From: Sporodiniella umbellata
Lineage: Eukaryota; Mucoromycota; Mucoromycetes; Mucorales; Rhizopodaceae
Direction of reading: 5' to 3'
NCBI GenBank assembly: GCA_025677835.1
Contig: JAIXMR010000088.1
Coordinates: forward strand, 1 to 64,000
Length of the DNA: 64,000 bases
Shown here: positions 37,681-48,119 of the stretch, piece after piece
Position numbering within the stretch: the first letter of the stretch is position 1
Layout: every line of letters begins with the position of its first letter
Notes under the pieces: generated by a model
Databases searched by the model: none
The model's input: the letters and a program-made list of their open reading frames with translations, nothing else
Told to the model about the DNA's origin: nothing
Position numbers and translations under genes: made by a program

Positions 37681-37976
37681 GACAAGAAAAGATTAAGTTT
37701 TCTTTTTTTTTGGTTTTCTCTCCTTTTTATTTGTTTTGGTGTGGTGTGATTTAAAGTAGTGACGTTTCTATTTTTTTTTTTTTTTTTTTTTTTTTCTTTT
37801 TCTTTTTCTATATTTTTTTTTATATTTTCTTTTTTTCTTTTTCCTTTTGAATTTTATTACCCTTTCCTTTCCCTCGGATACCCAAAAAGACAGCAAGCCC
37901 AGTGTTTCTTTTACGCCCCTTCCCTTTCACTCTACTAAGTCAGAAAGTGTAAATTAGTTTTGCATGCATTGAATGA

Positions 37977-38010
<34 letters not shown>

Positions 38011-38293
38011 TCTTACACAACACCCCTACGCCCTTTTTCACTCCAGTGTATATTTTTATTATTTTTTATTATTATTTGTGTCTGTGTGTATTATTTGTTT
38101 GCGTGTTGTGTTTATATTTGTGTATATTACCTATTTATTTCCTGCCCTCCCTTTCTCTCACACACACACACTTTCCCTCCTCCTCCTCCTCCTCCTCCTC
38201 TTCCCCCTCCCTCTTTCCTTTCAAAACAAGAGCAAAAGCGTAAAGAAAGAGAACGTGTGTGTACGTGTACGTACGTGTGTGTGTGTGTGTGTG

Positions 38294-38329
<36 letters not shown>

Positions 38330-38353
38330 GGTGTGTGTGTATATGTGCATTTC

Positions 38354-38395
<42 letters not shown>

Positions 38396-38403
38396 TTGTA
38401 TAA
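37681..38403. repeat. Low-complexity spacer: T-runs, (GT)n and (TTA)n tracts
   Basis: The sequence is dominated by simple repeats: T-rich runs at about 37,771-37,850, an A-run at 37,980-38,007, CA/CTC tracts at about 38,160-38,205, a long (GT)n tract at 38,273-38,347 and (TTA)n at 38,364-38,394. Apparent reading stretches through it are chance products of these repeats. Confidence 0.85.
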
Positions 38404-39224
38404 ATGCATGAACGAGTCAAAAAGGAGAATACACGCACAGACCTAGATGAAGCGCAACAAAAACGTGTTGCAGCAAGAGCAGCCAATGCTATGGCTCAAG
38501 TGATTCAACGAAGAAACCGATCCCTGATGATTTGGGGCAAAAAGGTAAAGAAAGAAAGAAGGGAATGGCTTTTCTTAGATATTCTTAGTCTGTCATCAAA
38601 CGTTACCCCGATGGCCGTCAAGAGATTGTGGTACCTCAGGTCTTGACAGCAGAACAAGAGCAATACGAATTCCCGCCACGATCCAAACTACTCAAGAAAT
38701 TGGCTGTCACTGAGCGTGTGGCTCCACCCACGCCAGAGCACGCTCCCCTTCCACCGGATCCGTCTGCGCTCAAGGATTACTTTCAACCCAAGTCTTCTTG
38801 TAGGGGAAGCATCGCTTTCTCTCAGGATAAGCACAGTAACAGGATCCAATTCAAAAGCGATACCGGCAAACGATGGACCACTGATCTTTTACATACCCTT
38901 CAAGCACCCTCGCCACGTGCCCACACCCATTATGTGCCGCGCCGTCTGCTCGTTCACCCACCGAGAGAAATCACCGAGACGGCTTCTTGTATACAGTCGC
39001 TCTGGAAAGAATACCAACGCCATCCTCAGCAGAGTATCGAATCCAAAATTGCTTCTACCGCCATGGCCCATACGGGCGAGCGTACCCCCATGGCTGGCAT
39101 GGTTCACCTCGTCCATCAGATGAATCAAAAACTCAAGCAGCTCGAATTGGCTTCTATCGAGCGAAACAGGAAATACGAAGCCTTACTAAAACAAGAACGA
39201 AAAAAAAAAACCACAGTGAGCTGA
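38404..39224 (+). CDS. Basic helical protein, family not recognised
   Basis: Two exons, 38404-38544 and 38589-39224 (44-nt intron), give 258 residues in one frame. I do not recognise the family. The N-terminus is strongly basic and Ala-rich ('AARAANAMAQVIQRRNRSL') with an IQ-like helix. Splicing then yields 'KKSVIKRYPDGRQEIVVPQV'. The middle is proline-rich ('APPTPEHAPLPPDPSA'), and the C-terminus is a predicted coiled helix ('LVHQMNQKLKQLELASIERN') ending in a Lys-rich tail from an A-run. The coherent splice and continued coding character support a real gene. The start codon lies directly after a (TTA)n tract, so the promoter would be within low-complexity DNA. Confidence 0.7.
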
Positions 39225-39383
39225 GGCCAGTTCTTTCTTGTAAATTTTTGATGTATCTCTACAGACAACTTGTATTATAGTCTTTATATACTTTTTTTTT
39301 TTTCTTAAGCCTCCTCTTTTTTTTTTATTTGATTTTATTATTCTTATTATTTTCTCTAGCAATAAATCGTCATTACCCAAATG

Positions 39384-39423
<40 letters not shown>

Positions 39424-39715
39424 CGCCCCTTACAAAATAACGTGGCCTAATATAAATATAAATTCTCAACAAATAAGAGGGGGAGGATCCTCTGTTGAGT
39501 TGTGTGAGTATAGGGGAAACAGTGTAATGAATATATACATTTATGTCCTTTTACACGTTAAACAAAAGGAATGCAGAACGTTTCTTTTTTTTTTTTTTTT
39601 TTTCTTCGTTCCCTTTCTTTTATCCATTCATTTCTTTGGCTCTGCTTTTTCTTTATCCATTCATTTCTGCACAGCAGCCCATTCACTCCTTTTAACGTGC
39701 TCTGCCTATTTTCAA
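39225..39715. other. Spacer with 37-nt T-run
   Basis: The spacer contains an uninterrupted T-run at 39,385-39,421 and a second at about 39,584-39,603, plus repeated TTTATCCATTCATTTCT-like units at about 39,618-39,668. A reading stretch through the T-runs is in frame with the next gene but encodes poly-Phe and is not taken as coding. Confidence 0.6.
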
Positions 39716-40939
39716 ATGTTCTCGACCATGACCAACCCACCGCTGCCTGAGCCTTACCCATACATGAATGAGATTCAGATGGGCCTGATAGAGTGCTTCA
39801 ACACCATGTGTTCGAGTGAACAGATCGACCTGTGCGGTAAGCTAAACTTGCTAAACAAGAGCGAGCAACAGCAGGCTTTCAAGATGGCCAAAGCCTTGAC
39901 AGAACATCATCAGCTTCCGGTACATGCAGAGGACTGGCAGAGTTTGAAAGCCTGGGTGGAAGAGCTCCGGGACCGGTATGCAGGGCAGATCGAACAACAA
40001 TCGATCCGGGTGCTCCAGAACGAAAGCGAACGTGCACAGCGATTCGATCAGATGGCAGGGCTCAGTGCACGCTTGGAAGGGTATGGCCTGGCCCACGACG
40101 ATCTGACGGATCTCTTGAGCGCCCTGAAGGGATTAAGGAATGATTGGAAACATCGAAAACGCGACGTGGAAAACATTGTGCTTTCTATCCTCTCTGCTTC
40201 CAATCAACATCGCGTCGTCAAGATCACCCGCGCCCATCTTCACTCTCTCGGCCTTGGTCTGGCCTCCATCGGTCACCATTACATCCTATTTGAAGCCGAC
40301 CTGGCCGAAGACGACCGGAAACAACGTCTACAGCAAATCGCTCATGACTTTAGTCAGGTCTTTCAGGAAAACGCTGCCCAAAACATCGCGCGTATGGCCG
40401 GAAGTTATCATCGCGTGTTTGATCAGCCCGTGGCACAGGAAACCCTCATGAAAGACATCCAGCAGCTCTCCCATGCCGTCTACGCTCAGCGTCGCCCCGT
40501 TTCCTCTACCGTCCTCAGCTACCCAACCTCCTTACCCGATCCTACCGCCGCCCACACCTTTCGCGACCGTCGCAAGTCCATCGTCATTGTCGCCAAAGAC
40601 CATGAACCGGTCTTGTTCAATATGGCTCCACCCCTCTTCTCGCCCGCTGGCTGGGATTGGCCCCACATCTTGAAATACAAGAAACCCAACGGCCTCTGGT
40701 CCTCTTCCGTCACACGTCTCGCCCAGCACTTTAACCAAATCGGTCTCGACTATTACACCAACATGCTCAACAACGCCCGTCTCATGCACGCCCATCGAAC
40801 GCAGATGTTTGAATTCGCTACACACTCATTGATCAAAATCTATCGCGCCCTTCAACTCGAACAGGGTTTCTCCAACTTAATTTACGCATTACGTCTCATC
40901 CAGCAACTGCAAGAACATTCAAAACAAGCCCGTCTTTAG
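39716..40939 (+). CDS. Uncharacterised helical protein, single exon
   Basis: A single open frame of 407 residues from ATG 39,716 (MFSTMTNPPLPEP). It has strong coding character and G/C-rich third positions. I do not recognise the family. The protein is predicted mostly helical: 'AEDWQSLKAWVEELRDRYAG', 'GLSARLEGYGLAHDDLTDLL' and 'IAHDFSQVFQENAAQNIARM'. A Pro-rich linker follows, then a C-terminal block with 'AGWDWPHILKYKKPNGLW' and 'MHAHRTQMFEFATHSLIKIY'. No signal peptide or membrane helix is seen. The upstream in-frame extension crosses poly-T and is rejected. Its TAG stop (40,937-40,939) overlaps the stop of the convergent zinc-finger gene. Confidence 0.8.
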   Translation: MFSTMTNPPLPEPYPYMNEIQMGLIECFNTMCSSEQIDLCGKLNLLNKSEQQQAFKMAKALTEHHQLPVHAEDWQSLKAWVEELRDRYAGQIEQQSIRVLQNESERAQRFDQMAGLSARLEGYGLAHDDLTDLLSALKGLRNDWKHRKRDVENIVLSILSASNQHRVVKITRAHLHSLGLGLASIGHHYILFEADLAEDDRKQRLQQIAHDFSQVFQENAAQNIARMAGSYHRVFDQPVAQETLMKDIQQLSHAVYAQRRPVSSTVLSYPTSLPDPTAAHTFRDRRKSIVIVAKDHEPVLFNMAPPLFSPAGWDWPHILKYKKPNGLWSSSVTRLAQHFNQIGLDYYTNMLNNARLMHAHRTQMFEFATHSLIKIYRALQLEQGFSNLIYALRLIQQLQEHSKQARL

Positions 40940-41503
40940 TAGTTGCTTTTTAATAAAACATACAATCGTTCCTTTTTCTCTGTCCATTCTAATTCTTCCA
41001 AGCGATCCAGTAACTCTTCCCGTCCGTCCAAAAGGTCGTACTTTAAACAAAACAGATCACACACCCAACCTATTTCTCTTTCTCTACAACGCTTTAGAGC
41101 CTCATATATTTCTTGGCCCCGTACCAGATCTTCTGTTGAACATCGTTAGTTGCAGCCCACTCCTAAATATATATATATATAGTGCGAAATACTCTTTTCT
41201 AAACAACAGATCAACGCTTCCAATCGATCCTCAACTCTCTCAGACTTTTTTAACTGTTCAATGCCTAAACCAAACACTGGCTGTCAGTTTGATTTTTTTT
41301 TTTTTTTTTTTTTTCTTCTTTTAATTCACTTTACGCTCAAAAGGATCTTGTGGGTTGCGAGTCAAACACGTCTTCACCGTGGCTTTTTTGATCCCCTGTT
41401 TCTTTTCATTGGCTTTATGTTTGGCACTCTTCAGATGGTTATCAAAACTGGGCGCATTGCTGAATTTCTTTTTACAGGCCAAACAATAAAGATCTTCTGG
41501 CAT
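40936..41503 (-). CDS. Small U1-type C2H2 zinc-finger protein
   Basis: Three exons on the minus strand: 41503-41330, 41280-41193 and 41132-40936, giving 152 residues in one frame. Only exon 1 is obvious without splicing. Exon 1 encodes a C2H2 finger of the U1/matrin type: C-x2-C in 'LYCLACKKKFSNAPSFDNH' and then H-x5-H ('HLKSAKH'), which suggests RNA or ribosomal-particle binding. The rest is charged and helical ('LKKSERVEDRLEALICCLEK', 'GREELLDRLEELEWTEKKER'), ending in LLKSNY. The first intron carries a long A-run (T-run on the plus strand) and the second a TA repeat. The TAA stop at 40,938-40,936 overlaps the stop of the opposite gene. The full-length family is not recognised. Confidence 0.75.
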
Positions 41504-41725
41504 ATATATAAAAAAAAAAAAAAACAAAAAAAAAAAAAAAAAAAACGCTCAAGGGTCATTGAAAATTTTCATTCGGCTATTGACGGGGTTTTAAATAGGG
41601 TGTGACGGGCTGAAAGAAAACAAACTCCGGTTTCTATGAACCCAGGCCATCTTTTTCTTTTTTTTTTTTTTTGTGTTTCTTTTTTGATTATTATTGTTAT
41701 TATTGTTCTTCTTCTTATTATTATT

Positions 41726-42678
41726 ATGGGTCAAGTGAAAAGTAAAGAGAATCATCAGTCGAGTGCGTCAGATAAAAAAAGTCATCGTAAAGTATAAGGC
41801 TTTTGTAAGAGAAAGAAACAGCTTTTATTTAAAAAAAAAAAGAATAGTTTCCAAACAAGAGATTCAAGCACTTCGACATAAAGTGAAACCCAAGAACCAA
41901 CCGATTGGACCTGAAGATTTCAAACAAGTAAGCAACTGGAGGGTATGATTCTGTATCTGATGACTGTTACAGACAGTAAAAGAATATGTACCTTCTGTTT
42001 CTTCCCAAGACGATGTATTTCTAGAGCAGCTCTATTCAGCCTTTAAAGGGAACGGCCAAAAGCGAGCGTTGGACTTTGAAGAGTTTGTAGAAGGCTTGGG
42101 TATTTTTATGAAAGGCAGTCCACAAGAAAAACTATCATGTAAAGTCTCTCTTGTTATCTATACTTTACTCAGTTTTTTTTTTTTTTTTTTTTTTAACAGT
42201 ATCCTTTCGGTTGTACGATGTGGATCATGACGGCTATCTGACAAAACCTGAACTGGAAAGGGTGTCGCTAAAACTAGTAAATAGACCTAACTCATGTGTT
42301 GATAGAAGAAAGCCAACGTTTGTTAGGCCAGTGCGTTTTCCAAAGAAGATCGAACGGCAGAAATCAAAGAGATGGTAGATCAACTATTTAAAGATTTTGA
42401 TGTGGACAATGATGAACGACTGGTATAAGGGACCTATGCATGAGAAACAGACGGACTGACGGTTAAAACTATAGTCGTTTGAGGAATACAAACTGTCTGC
42501 AATGAAAGAGCCTTTGATGATTGATTTTCTAGAAGAGTTTTTGGATGAACATCATATCACCACCAGCCCCTATAAAAGATCCAAAGTGGAGTTGTTGGAA
42601 AGAATCAGCCCCGAACGTCGCTTGAGTCGGCCTACCAGTATGACCAGTCTGGATGCAGCATTAAGAGCCATGCATTGA
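41726..42678 (+). CDS. EF-hand calcium-binding protein, calcineurin-B-like
   Basis: Six exons: 41726-41786, 41848-41927, 41973-42138, 42200-42276, 42327-42422 and 42475-42678. They give 227 residues in one frame. The N-terminus MGQVKSKENHQSS fits N-myristoylation, as in calcineurin B, CBL and neuronal calcium sensors. A degenerate first EF-hand region ('LYSAFKGNGQKRALDFEEFV') is followed by a canonical loop DVDHDGYLTKPE and another, DVDNDERLSFEE, split by an intron. The C-terminus extends about 60 residues beyond the last EF-hand and contains a basic Ser-rich segment (ERRLSRPTSMTS), a plausible kinase target. It is either a calcineurin-B-homologous or CBL-like sensor; the sequence does not identify its partner. 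Confidence 0.88.
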
Positions 42679-42816
42679 TAAACCCTCTCTTCATCCACCC
42701 CTATCACCATAGCAATAACCAATAAATAGTAGTCAACGAAAAGAAAGAGAGAGCTTTATAATTATTATTATTATTAGAGTGTTGTTTTTAGAAATAAATA
42801 GAAAATGGTATCGATG

Positions 42817-44207
42817 TTAGCTTCTTGAGAAATCAGCTTTTCGACTGATCTTATCCACACTATCCAAGATCAGCTCTTTCCATCGGCTGTCAATCAAGAA
42901 CTGAGCGTGTTCTAATCCAGGCATCAGGCAAACATCCACCTTGCGTTCTTTCAAGAACCGATGGACCAAAGGAGAGCCAATGATGCGATCGTTTTCAGAG
43001 AGAAACACAGAGGCATTCTTGAGCTCGTCAGCAAAATGGATGGTTTCGAACCATTGGAGATGACGAGAGATGTAATGGTTGATGTGTAGTTCACGCGAAA
43101 CACCGTAGCATAAAAAATACTATGGAATTTTGTCAGTATCACACGATGGGAAAACCTCCTTTACCTCCATAAGGGCTTTGGGTGCCCGGTGCATAAAGTT
43201 GAAAGCCACATGATGATGATGCAGCAGAAAGCAGATGGGATCCACCATGATTGAGCCCAACATGATCTCTGGTGCATATTTCGATATCCAGCTTGCGACA
43301 GCGGTACCTAGAGAATGAGCCACAAAGACCGCTTGGGTATGACCGTGACGGTAGAGCATCTGCTGGATATCGCGGACGGTTTCCTCTGCTGTGGGTACGT
43401 GTTCTACAAGACGCATGGAAACATAAGGAAGTTCGATAATAAAGACAGGTCTGTCGTCTGCCAGCGTCAAGAGCTGATGAATGAACTCAACATAGCCCAG
43501 AAGGCCTACGCCCAAGCCGTGCATCAACACAATAGGCGTCTTTTGACTCTCCGTACGACGCGACCAATAGCCCACCTGCGTCTTTGCCTGATGCACTGGA
43601 TTCAAAAGAGCCAGCGGGCCTCCCCAGCTATGCTCGCACACAGTGGCTGTCATACCCGAGTACCATTGGAGAAAAACGAGATTGAAAACCAGCGTACACA
43701 GATAGAGACCGATGTACACGATCAACGGCCGGTGATTGGCTTCAACTGGATCCAGGCTCAACCGAATACAACACAGCCTGTCATTGTAGCCCGGGGGAAA
43801 CTTGACCCCAAACTTGGCCTCAGCCTGGTCCACCATCCATTCTATCTCGCCTGCCCACATCTTGTTCTTTCGCACCTCTGCCAGATGGTCGTGATAAAAA
43901 GCCCAAGCAAGCCTATGAAGATGTCAATCCCAATGGCATGTGAAGATGACTTGTACCACAATGCCAAATTGTCTCTTTGAATCTCCTCAAATACCGGATG
44001 GCTTTTATCCTCTTTGTAATAAAACCATCCTTCTGCCCATGGCCGGATATCTCCAATCGTATCCAGGCATTCCTTCAGTCGTCGTTTTCGATCTTTGGCT
44101 TCCAAAGGTCGTTTTGGCTTGACTACTTTCTGAAGTCGTGCTCGGTTACATGTAAATTGGTAGTAAAATAGGCTTTCAATCACAATCCAAATCAAGAGAT
44201 AATTCAT
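42817..44207 (-). CDS. Membrane-anchored alpha/beta hydrolase
   Basis: Three exons on the minus strand: 44207-43957, 43912-43165 and 43119-42817, giving 433 residues in one frame. An N-terminal hydrophobic helix (residues about 2-20) and a second one ('PLIVYIGLYLCTLVFNLVFL') suggest ER or lipid-droplet membrane anchoring. The hydrolase core has the oxyanion-type turn 'IVLMHGLGVGLLGY' and the nucleophile elbow 'FVAHSLGTAV' (Ser about residue 284). Later 'VFLSENDRIIG' supplies the likely acid Asp and 'PGLEHAQFL' the likely catalytic His. The fold and triad are clear but the substrate is not; lipid ester hydrolysis is likely for this architecture. Confidence 0.85.
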
Positions 44208-44956
44208 TCACCCTCAAAAAAAAAAAAAAAAAAAAAAATAGATAAAAAGAAAAAAAAAAAAAAAAAGAGATAAAAAGTCATTTTCATTATATAATGATTA
44301 TTTACACACACAGAAAAAGGAGTGGATGACAGAAAATATTTTTTTTTTTTTTTTTTTTTGAATCACCGTTTTCTTTCTATTCGTCCAAACGGTTTCACTC
44401 AAACCCTTCGATCATAAGCATAGGCTAATTCTAGGGGGGGGGGAAAGTATCAGTAACAATACAATTCTATCTTGCCTTGACTACCTCTTAACTCTGCTCT
44501 TAAGGTATCCAGCTCGGGTATCGAGCGATTAAAGTGATGCTAATGTCAATGATGAGGTTTTAAATAGAGAAACAATGACGTGCTTACATTGAGCTGTGAA
44601 GAGACTCGTGGTACAACGTTGTCTAGGATAAATGACACATTTCTTGACGCAATTGTTCTCTGTGTTTTAAATTTAGTCTCAAGTATGTATGTGCTTAGAC
44701 TTTACATTGTTTTCCCCCTTGCGAGATTCTCTCACCATCGTTCGCAAATAATGTTCGGTCAAAGAACAGATGCTTTCCACCACCGTCGTATAAGTCTATG
44801 GGCCTATCAGCGATCTGTTCTTTCTTCAGCGCTTGTTTACCTGGATTTTGGATAGCAAACAGATATCGTTGGTATATTTAATCAACAGATTATAAAAACT
44901 GACTACGCTAGACGTGACCTGTACGTCTGTGCCTAGTAACTCTTAAGAACATGATA
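44208..44956. other. Spacer upstream of the hydrolase and downstream of EXO84
   Basis: The spacer contains two A-runs (about 44,216-44,240 and 44,250-44,266), a T-run at about 44,340-44,359 and a G-run at 44,434-44,442. A plus-strand stretch at 44,580-44,855 has no recognisable motif. The hydrolase promoter is expected in the left part. Confidence 0.5.
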
Positions 44957-46851
44957 TCACTTGGCCTCGCCTCTTTTACCTAGGCCTTGTCCAGAGACAA
45001 CCACAAAACTATCACTTCTGGCAAACTTCTCCACCCGCTCCAGGTTTTGGTCTTTATAGTCAATCACCGTCTCTTTGACGTTCGCCAAAAACAGATCCTC
45101 CAACAAAAACTTGAGATCCAATCCTACCTTTCTCAACTATGTATGTTAGCCATACACCCTATCCTTCCAATACAACTTACTATCGAGCATTGATCTAGTG
45201 TGGACTTGAAGCAGTCGGCAATCACCTGGCAGCCCAGTTTCTGGCCAAACACTTGCCGCTTATAGATGTCCGCATAGATCTCGGTCTGTTCTTTAACCCA
45301 AGTGACAAAGCCAGACGCCATCTCGTTCTGCTTGAACGAATCGCGATACCACTCACACGTATTTCGAATCAACGTGAATACCACCAGAGCCAGTTCGCTG
45401 ATATACGTCGAAATGTCACCCTCAAAGACCAGCTGGCGGATCCGTTTCTTGATAATTAAGGAGCGTGTGGCCAGAAAGACTTCGCGCGCTTTTTCACTAC
45501 GCTCAAGCCGTAAAAGCCAATTCACGTACCGTTGAAACTGGATCTTGGTCAGCAAGGTGTTGCTCAGATCACGGCTAATGATCGAGCCTAGCGACTCGGT
45601 ATAATGAGCCATGTTCTCCTTGGCCTCGCGGATGATCGGGAACTGGCTGGAGGAGGTGACGATGATCTGTCTTGCTTTTTCTAAATAAACTACGCTTTTC
45701 TCAAACTGTCGAAGCGCAATAAATACTTCCATCTGGTCGGAAAGTTCTGCCAAATGTTTTTCTTTTTCTGGGTGGAGCTGTTGGCCGGAGGCAGATGACC
45801 GGATGGATACGGGTGTATCCATCGGTCGGTCCTCGCTCTGGCTTTCCATCAGCTGTCGGTAGACTTCCAGTAGGCTCAACTTGTCTTCCAGACGTTCGGC
45901 GCGATAGATAAATGTCTGTGGATAGACCACGATTCGAAAGCAATGCGTCATCTCTAAGCATTCCCTCCGTTAGTCTTGTGTTCCCTACAGCCATGCATTT
46001 ACCTTCGCTGTCTTTCAGATCCATCAACGTCACATTATCAATCGTCCAACAGTACTCGGCTACCAGCTGATGGTTCGATTTTCGACGCGCTACTAAAACA
46101 CAATCGTTCATCAAAAACAGATGAACCGCCTGCCTGGGCTGCATCGTTCTGGGATTCATCTCAAAGAAATCCACACATTCTTTCACCAGCTGCTTTTCCT
46201 GACCTATAAACCGCTGAGAGCCTTCTACGCTTTCCCAAAGAGATGCAATCTGTGCACGCTGAATCGCATATGGATCGTTTCCAAAGTTGCTCTTTCTTTT
46301 ACTGGACAGTGCACTGTTGTCTGCAGGTAAGGTTAGATGTGACCCATCCATACCCAAAAGGACTTACTTGCACTTGGACCCTCCTCCTGTGTGAGCTGTA
46401 CGAAGCCTTCCCAGATCGATTTGAGTTCGTTTAGGTACTCTTTAATACTCAAGACATCCGCGTCCAGAATCGACACTTCTTTTGAAATCGATACGAATTC
46501 CGTATAGTTGCGATACACATTACGTTGCAAGTCTCCTCCAACCACATGTTTGGCTTCCACCAGAGACTTGTAGTAACCACGAATTCCTTCTTCATTTGTC
46601 TCTCCTAATGAACGACGTACCACTTTTCTTAAAAACTAAGGTCAATGCAAAATCCATCGATAGGACGACTTACATTCTGTAGGTTCCAGTCTATCATCTG
46701 CAAATCGGTGTAAATCCACGGTGATGGGGGCACTATTTAACGGCTGACTGGGCACAACAGCTGCCATCGGCTTGTGCTTTGTCTTTTCTTTTCGGCTCAC
46801 AAAATGATCTACAGCAAGTCCTTTCTTCCTCAAAGTACCCACAGACTTCAT
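44957..46851 (-). CDS. EXO84: Exocyst complex subunit Exo84
   Basis: Five exons on the minus strand: 46851-46674, 46622-46368, 46320-46003, 45953-45181 and 45136-44957, giving 567 residues in one frame. Exo84 is one of eight exocyst subunits that tether secretory vesicles to the plasma membrane at growth sites. The N-terminal signature is 'DLQRNVYRNYTEFVSISKEV' within a helical coil. A PH-like domain follows (residues about 165-290, 'MNDCVLVARRKSNHQLVAEY'), then the helical C-terminal exocyst fold ('SQFPIIREAKENMAHYTESL'). The frame requires intron 1 to use the AAAAG at 46,623 and to skip a nearer TTAG. A start further upstream (46,920) would run into transposon-derived sequence and is rejected. 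The gene ends with GLGKRGEAK. Confidence 0.9.
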
Positions 46852-46917
46852 ATCGTTGAATGAATCAATAAGAAAAAGAGAAAGCCGATTGAGCTCAAAC
46901 GGAACTTGAAATAGATA

Positions 46918-47010
46918 CACCTTTTACCAAAAAAAAATGTCGTAAGAAAAAAATTAAAGTATCGCGCTTTTAAACAGATCAGTGTCATATGTAAAGTATC
47001 GTACAATTCA
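46918..47010 (+). repeat. Left terminal inverted repeat
   Basis: This repeat is an imperfect reverse complement of 48,120-48,220 over most of its length, sharing CAC(C/T)TTTT at the tip, ATGTCGTAAGAAAAAAA and GTATCG(T/C)ACAATTC. It contains three AGTRTCRYR-like motifs at 46,958-46,966, 46,981-46,989 and 46,995-47,003, which may be transposase binding sites. Confidence 0.85.
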
Positions 47011-47049
47011 GAAAACAATATCTTATACATTACTGTTTATTGAATAGAA

Positions 47050-47990
47050 TGATCTATAAGACAGTCATCAGAAAGTTTAGTGAAATAACCTGAAAACCCT
47101 TCAAGAGACGATTGGACAAACTTAGTTGCTAGTATCTGCAATTGTTTGAGGAATAGTATCTTTTTCAAGTACAGTCTCTCTTTTCACACTCCTCTTACTC
47201 ACAGACCAAAACTATTCTATTGGATTGAGTCTTGGAGAGTAAATACACCTGTAGCCGCGCTCTTCAATCGTCTCGATAATCATTTTATCTGTATGTATGA
47301 TTATATTGCCTATGATCTAACAATGCCCTTTCAATTCAGAGAATTAGTACAATAGACATAGTGATTGGTTACCGTGCCCTTTGTTTGCTACTCCTGTCGC
47401 AAGCTAGCTTTCTTTTTTTTTTTTTGAAAGTGGTATAGGCTTTTTCAAGCTGATTTTAATCAAATCTTTAACAGAAATGGTACCTAGGATAGAAATTGAA
47501 TTAGCTTTCGCAGTTAATACTTTGACTTTAGCAGCTTCCCCTTTTGGTGCCCAGCCTTGAGTTCTTCTCAGGTTTGCATTGAACCCTGACCCATTGATAA
47601 AAACACCGTTATTCATATAGTCAACGCCCAACTCTTTCACCATTTCTACCCACTCTTTTCTTGTTTGGATTCTCTTTGGGTTGTTTCTTTCTACAGGCTC
47701 CAACTGAGCCTTTTTAACGACGGACTTCTACAAGTCAGCCATATAATAGCAAACGGCTCTTTTTGAAACGATCAATTTCTTGAAGCTACTGGTTATCTGG
47801 TCCATCAACTAATCTATGGTGCCAGTAGAATGCTTATGGTAGAAGTTAGACACTAACCTTTTGACCGCCTCTTCTAGTTCTCCTTCAGGTTCAATAATTC
47901 TTAGGCAGCTTATAGTCTTGAACAATGTGTCCAGGCCCTCTTTCCAAGCTTTGTATCATCTCTGTACAGTTCTACGCTCTAATTAGAGCT
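47050..47990 (-). pseudogene. Transposase relic, DDE superfamily (Tc1/mariner type)
   Basis: Reading on the minus strand from about 47,990 to 47,050, one frame encodes a recognisable transposase with several in-frame stops (near 47,813, 47,732, 47,213 and 47,130). The N-terminal half has helical segments ('EPEGELEEAVKRLVSNFY', 'SSFKKLIVSKRAVCYYMADL'). The central open part (47,404-47,703) has the catalytic-core-like 'GVFINGSGFNANLRRTQGWA'. The C-terminal 'EERGYRCIYSPRLNPIE' corresponds to the DDE family's PPYSPxLNPIE block. The stops mean it is dead. Confidence 0.85.
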
Positions 47991-48119
47991 CTAAAGTCAC
48001 AGATCCTGGGATGAATAACAACAGTCTGGGTTTTAGACTCAATGCTGATGCGATTGCCTTTTAATGAGGTTTTTTTTTTTTTTTTTTTTTTTTTTTGGAA
48101 AAGCATGACACTATTTTTT

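Noticed and set aside
37960..38409. Reading stretches rich in Tyr, Cys/Val or Thr/His repeats
   Set aside because: They are direct translations of (GT)n, (TTA)n and CTC microsatellites in several frames and have no gene-like composition.
39329..39715. N-terminal extension of the 407-residue protein through poly-Phe
   Set aside because: The extension is encoded by T-homopolymers and low-complexity DNA. An ATG at 39,716 starts normal coding sequence.
46852..46920. Upstream in-frame start for EXO84 (MYLFQVPF...)
   Set aside because: It begins at the transposon boundary and has no resemblance to Exo84; the ATG at 46,851 fits better.
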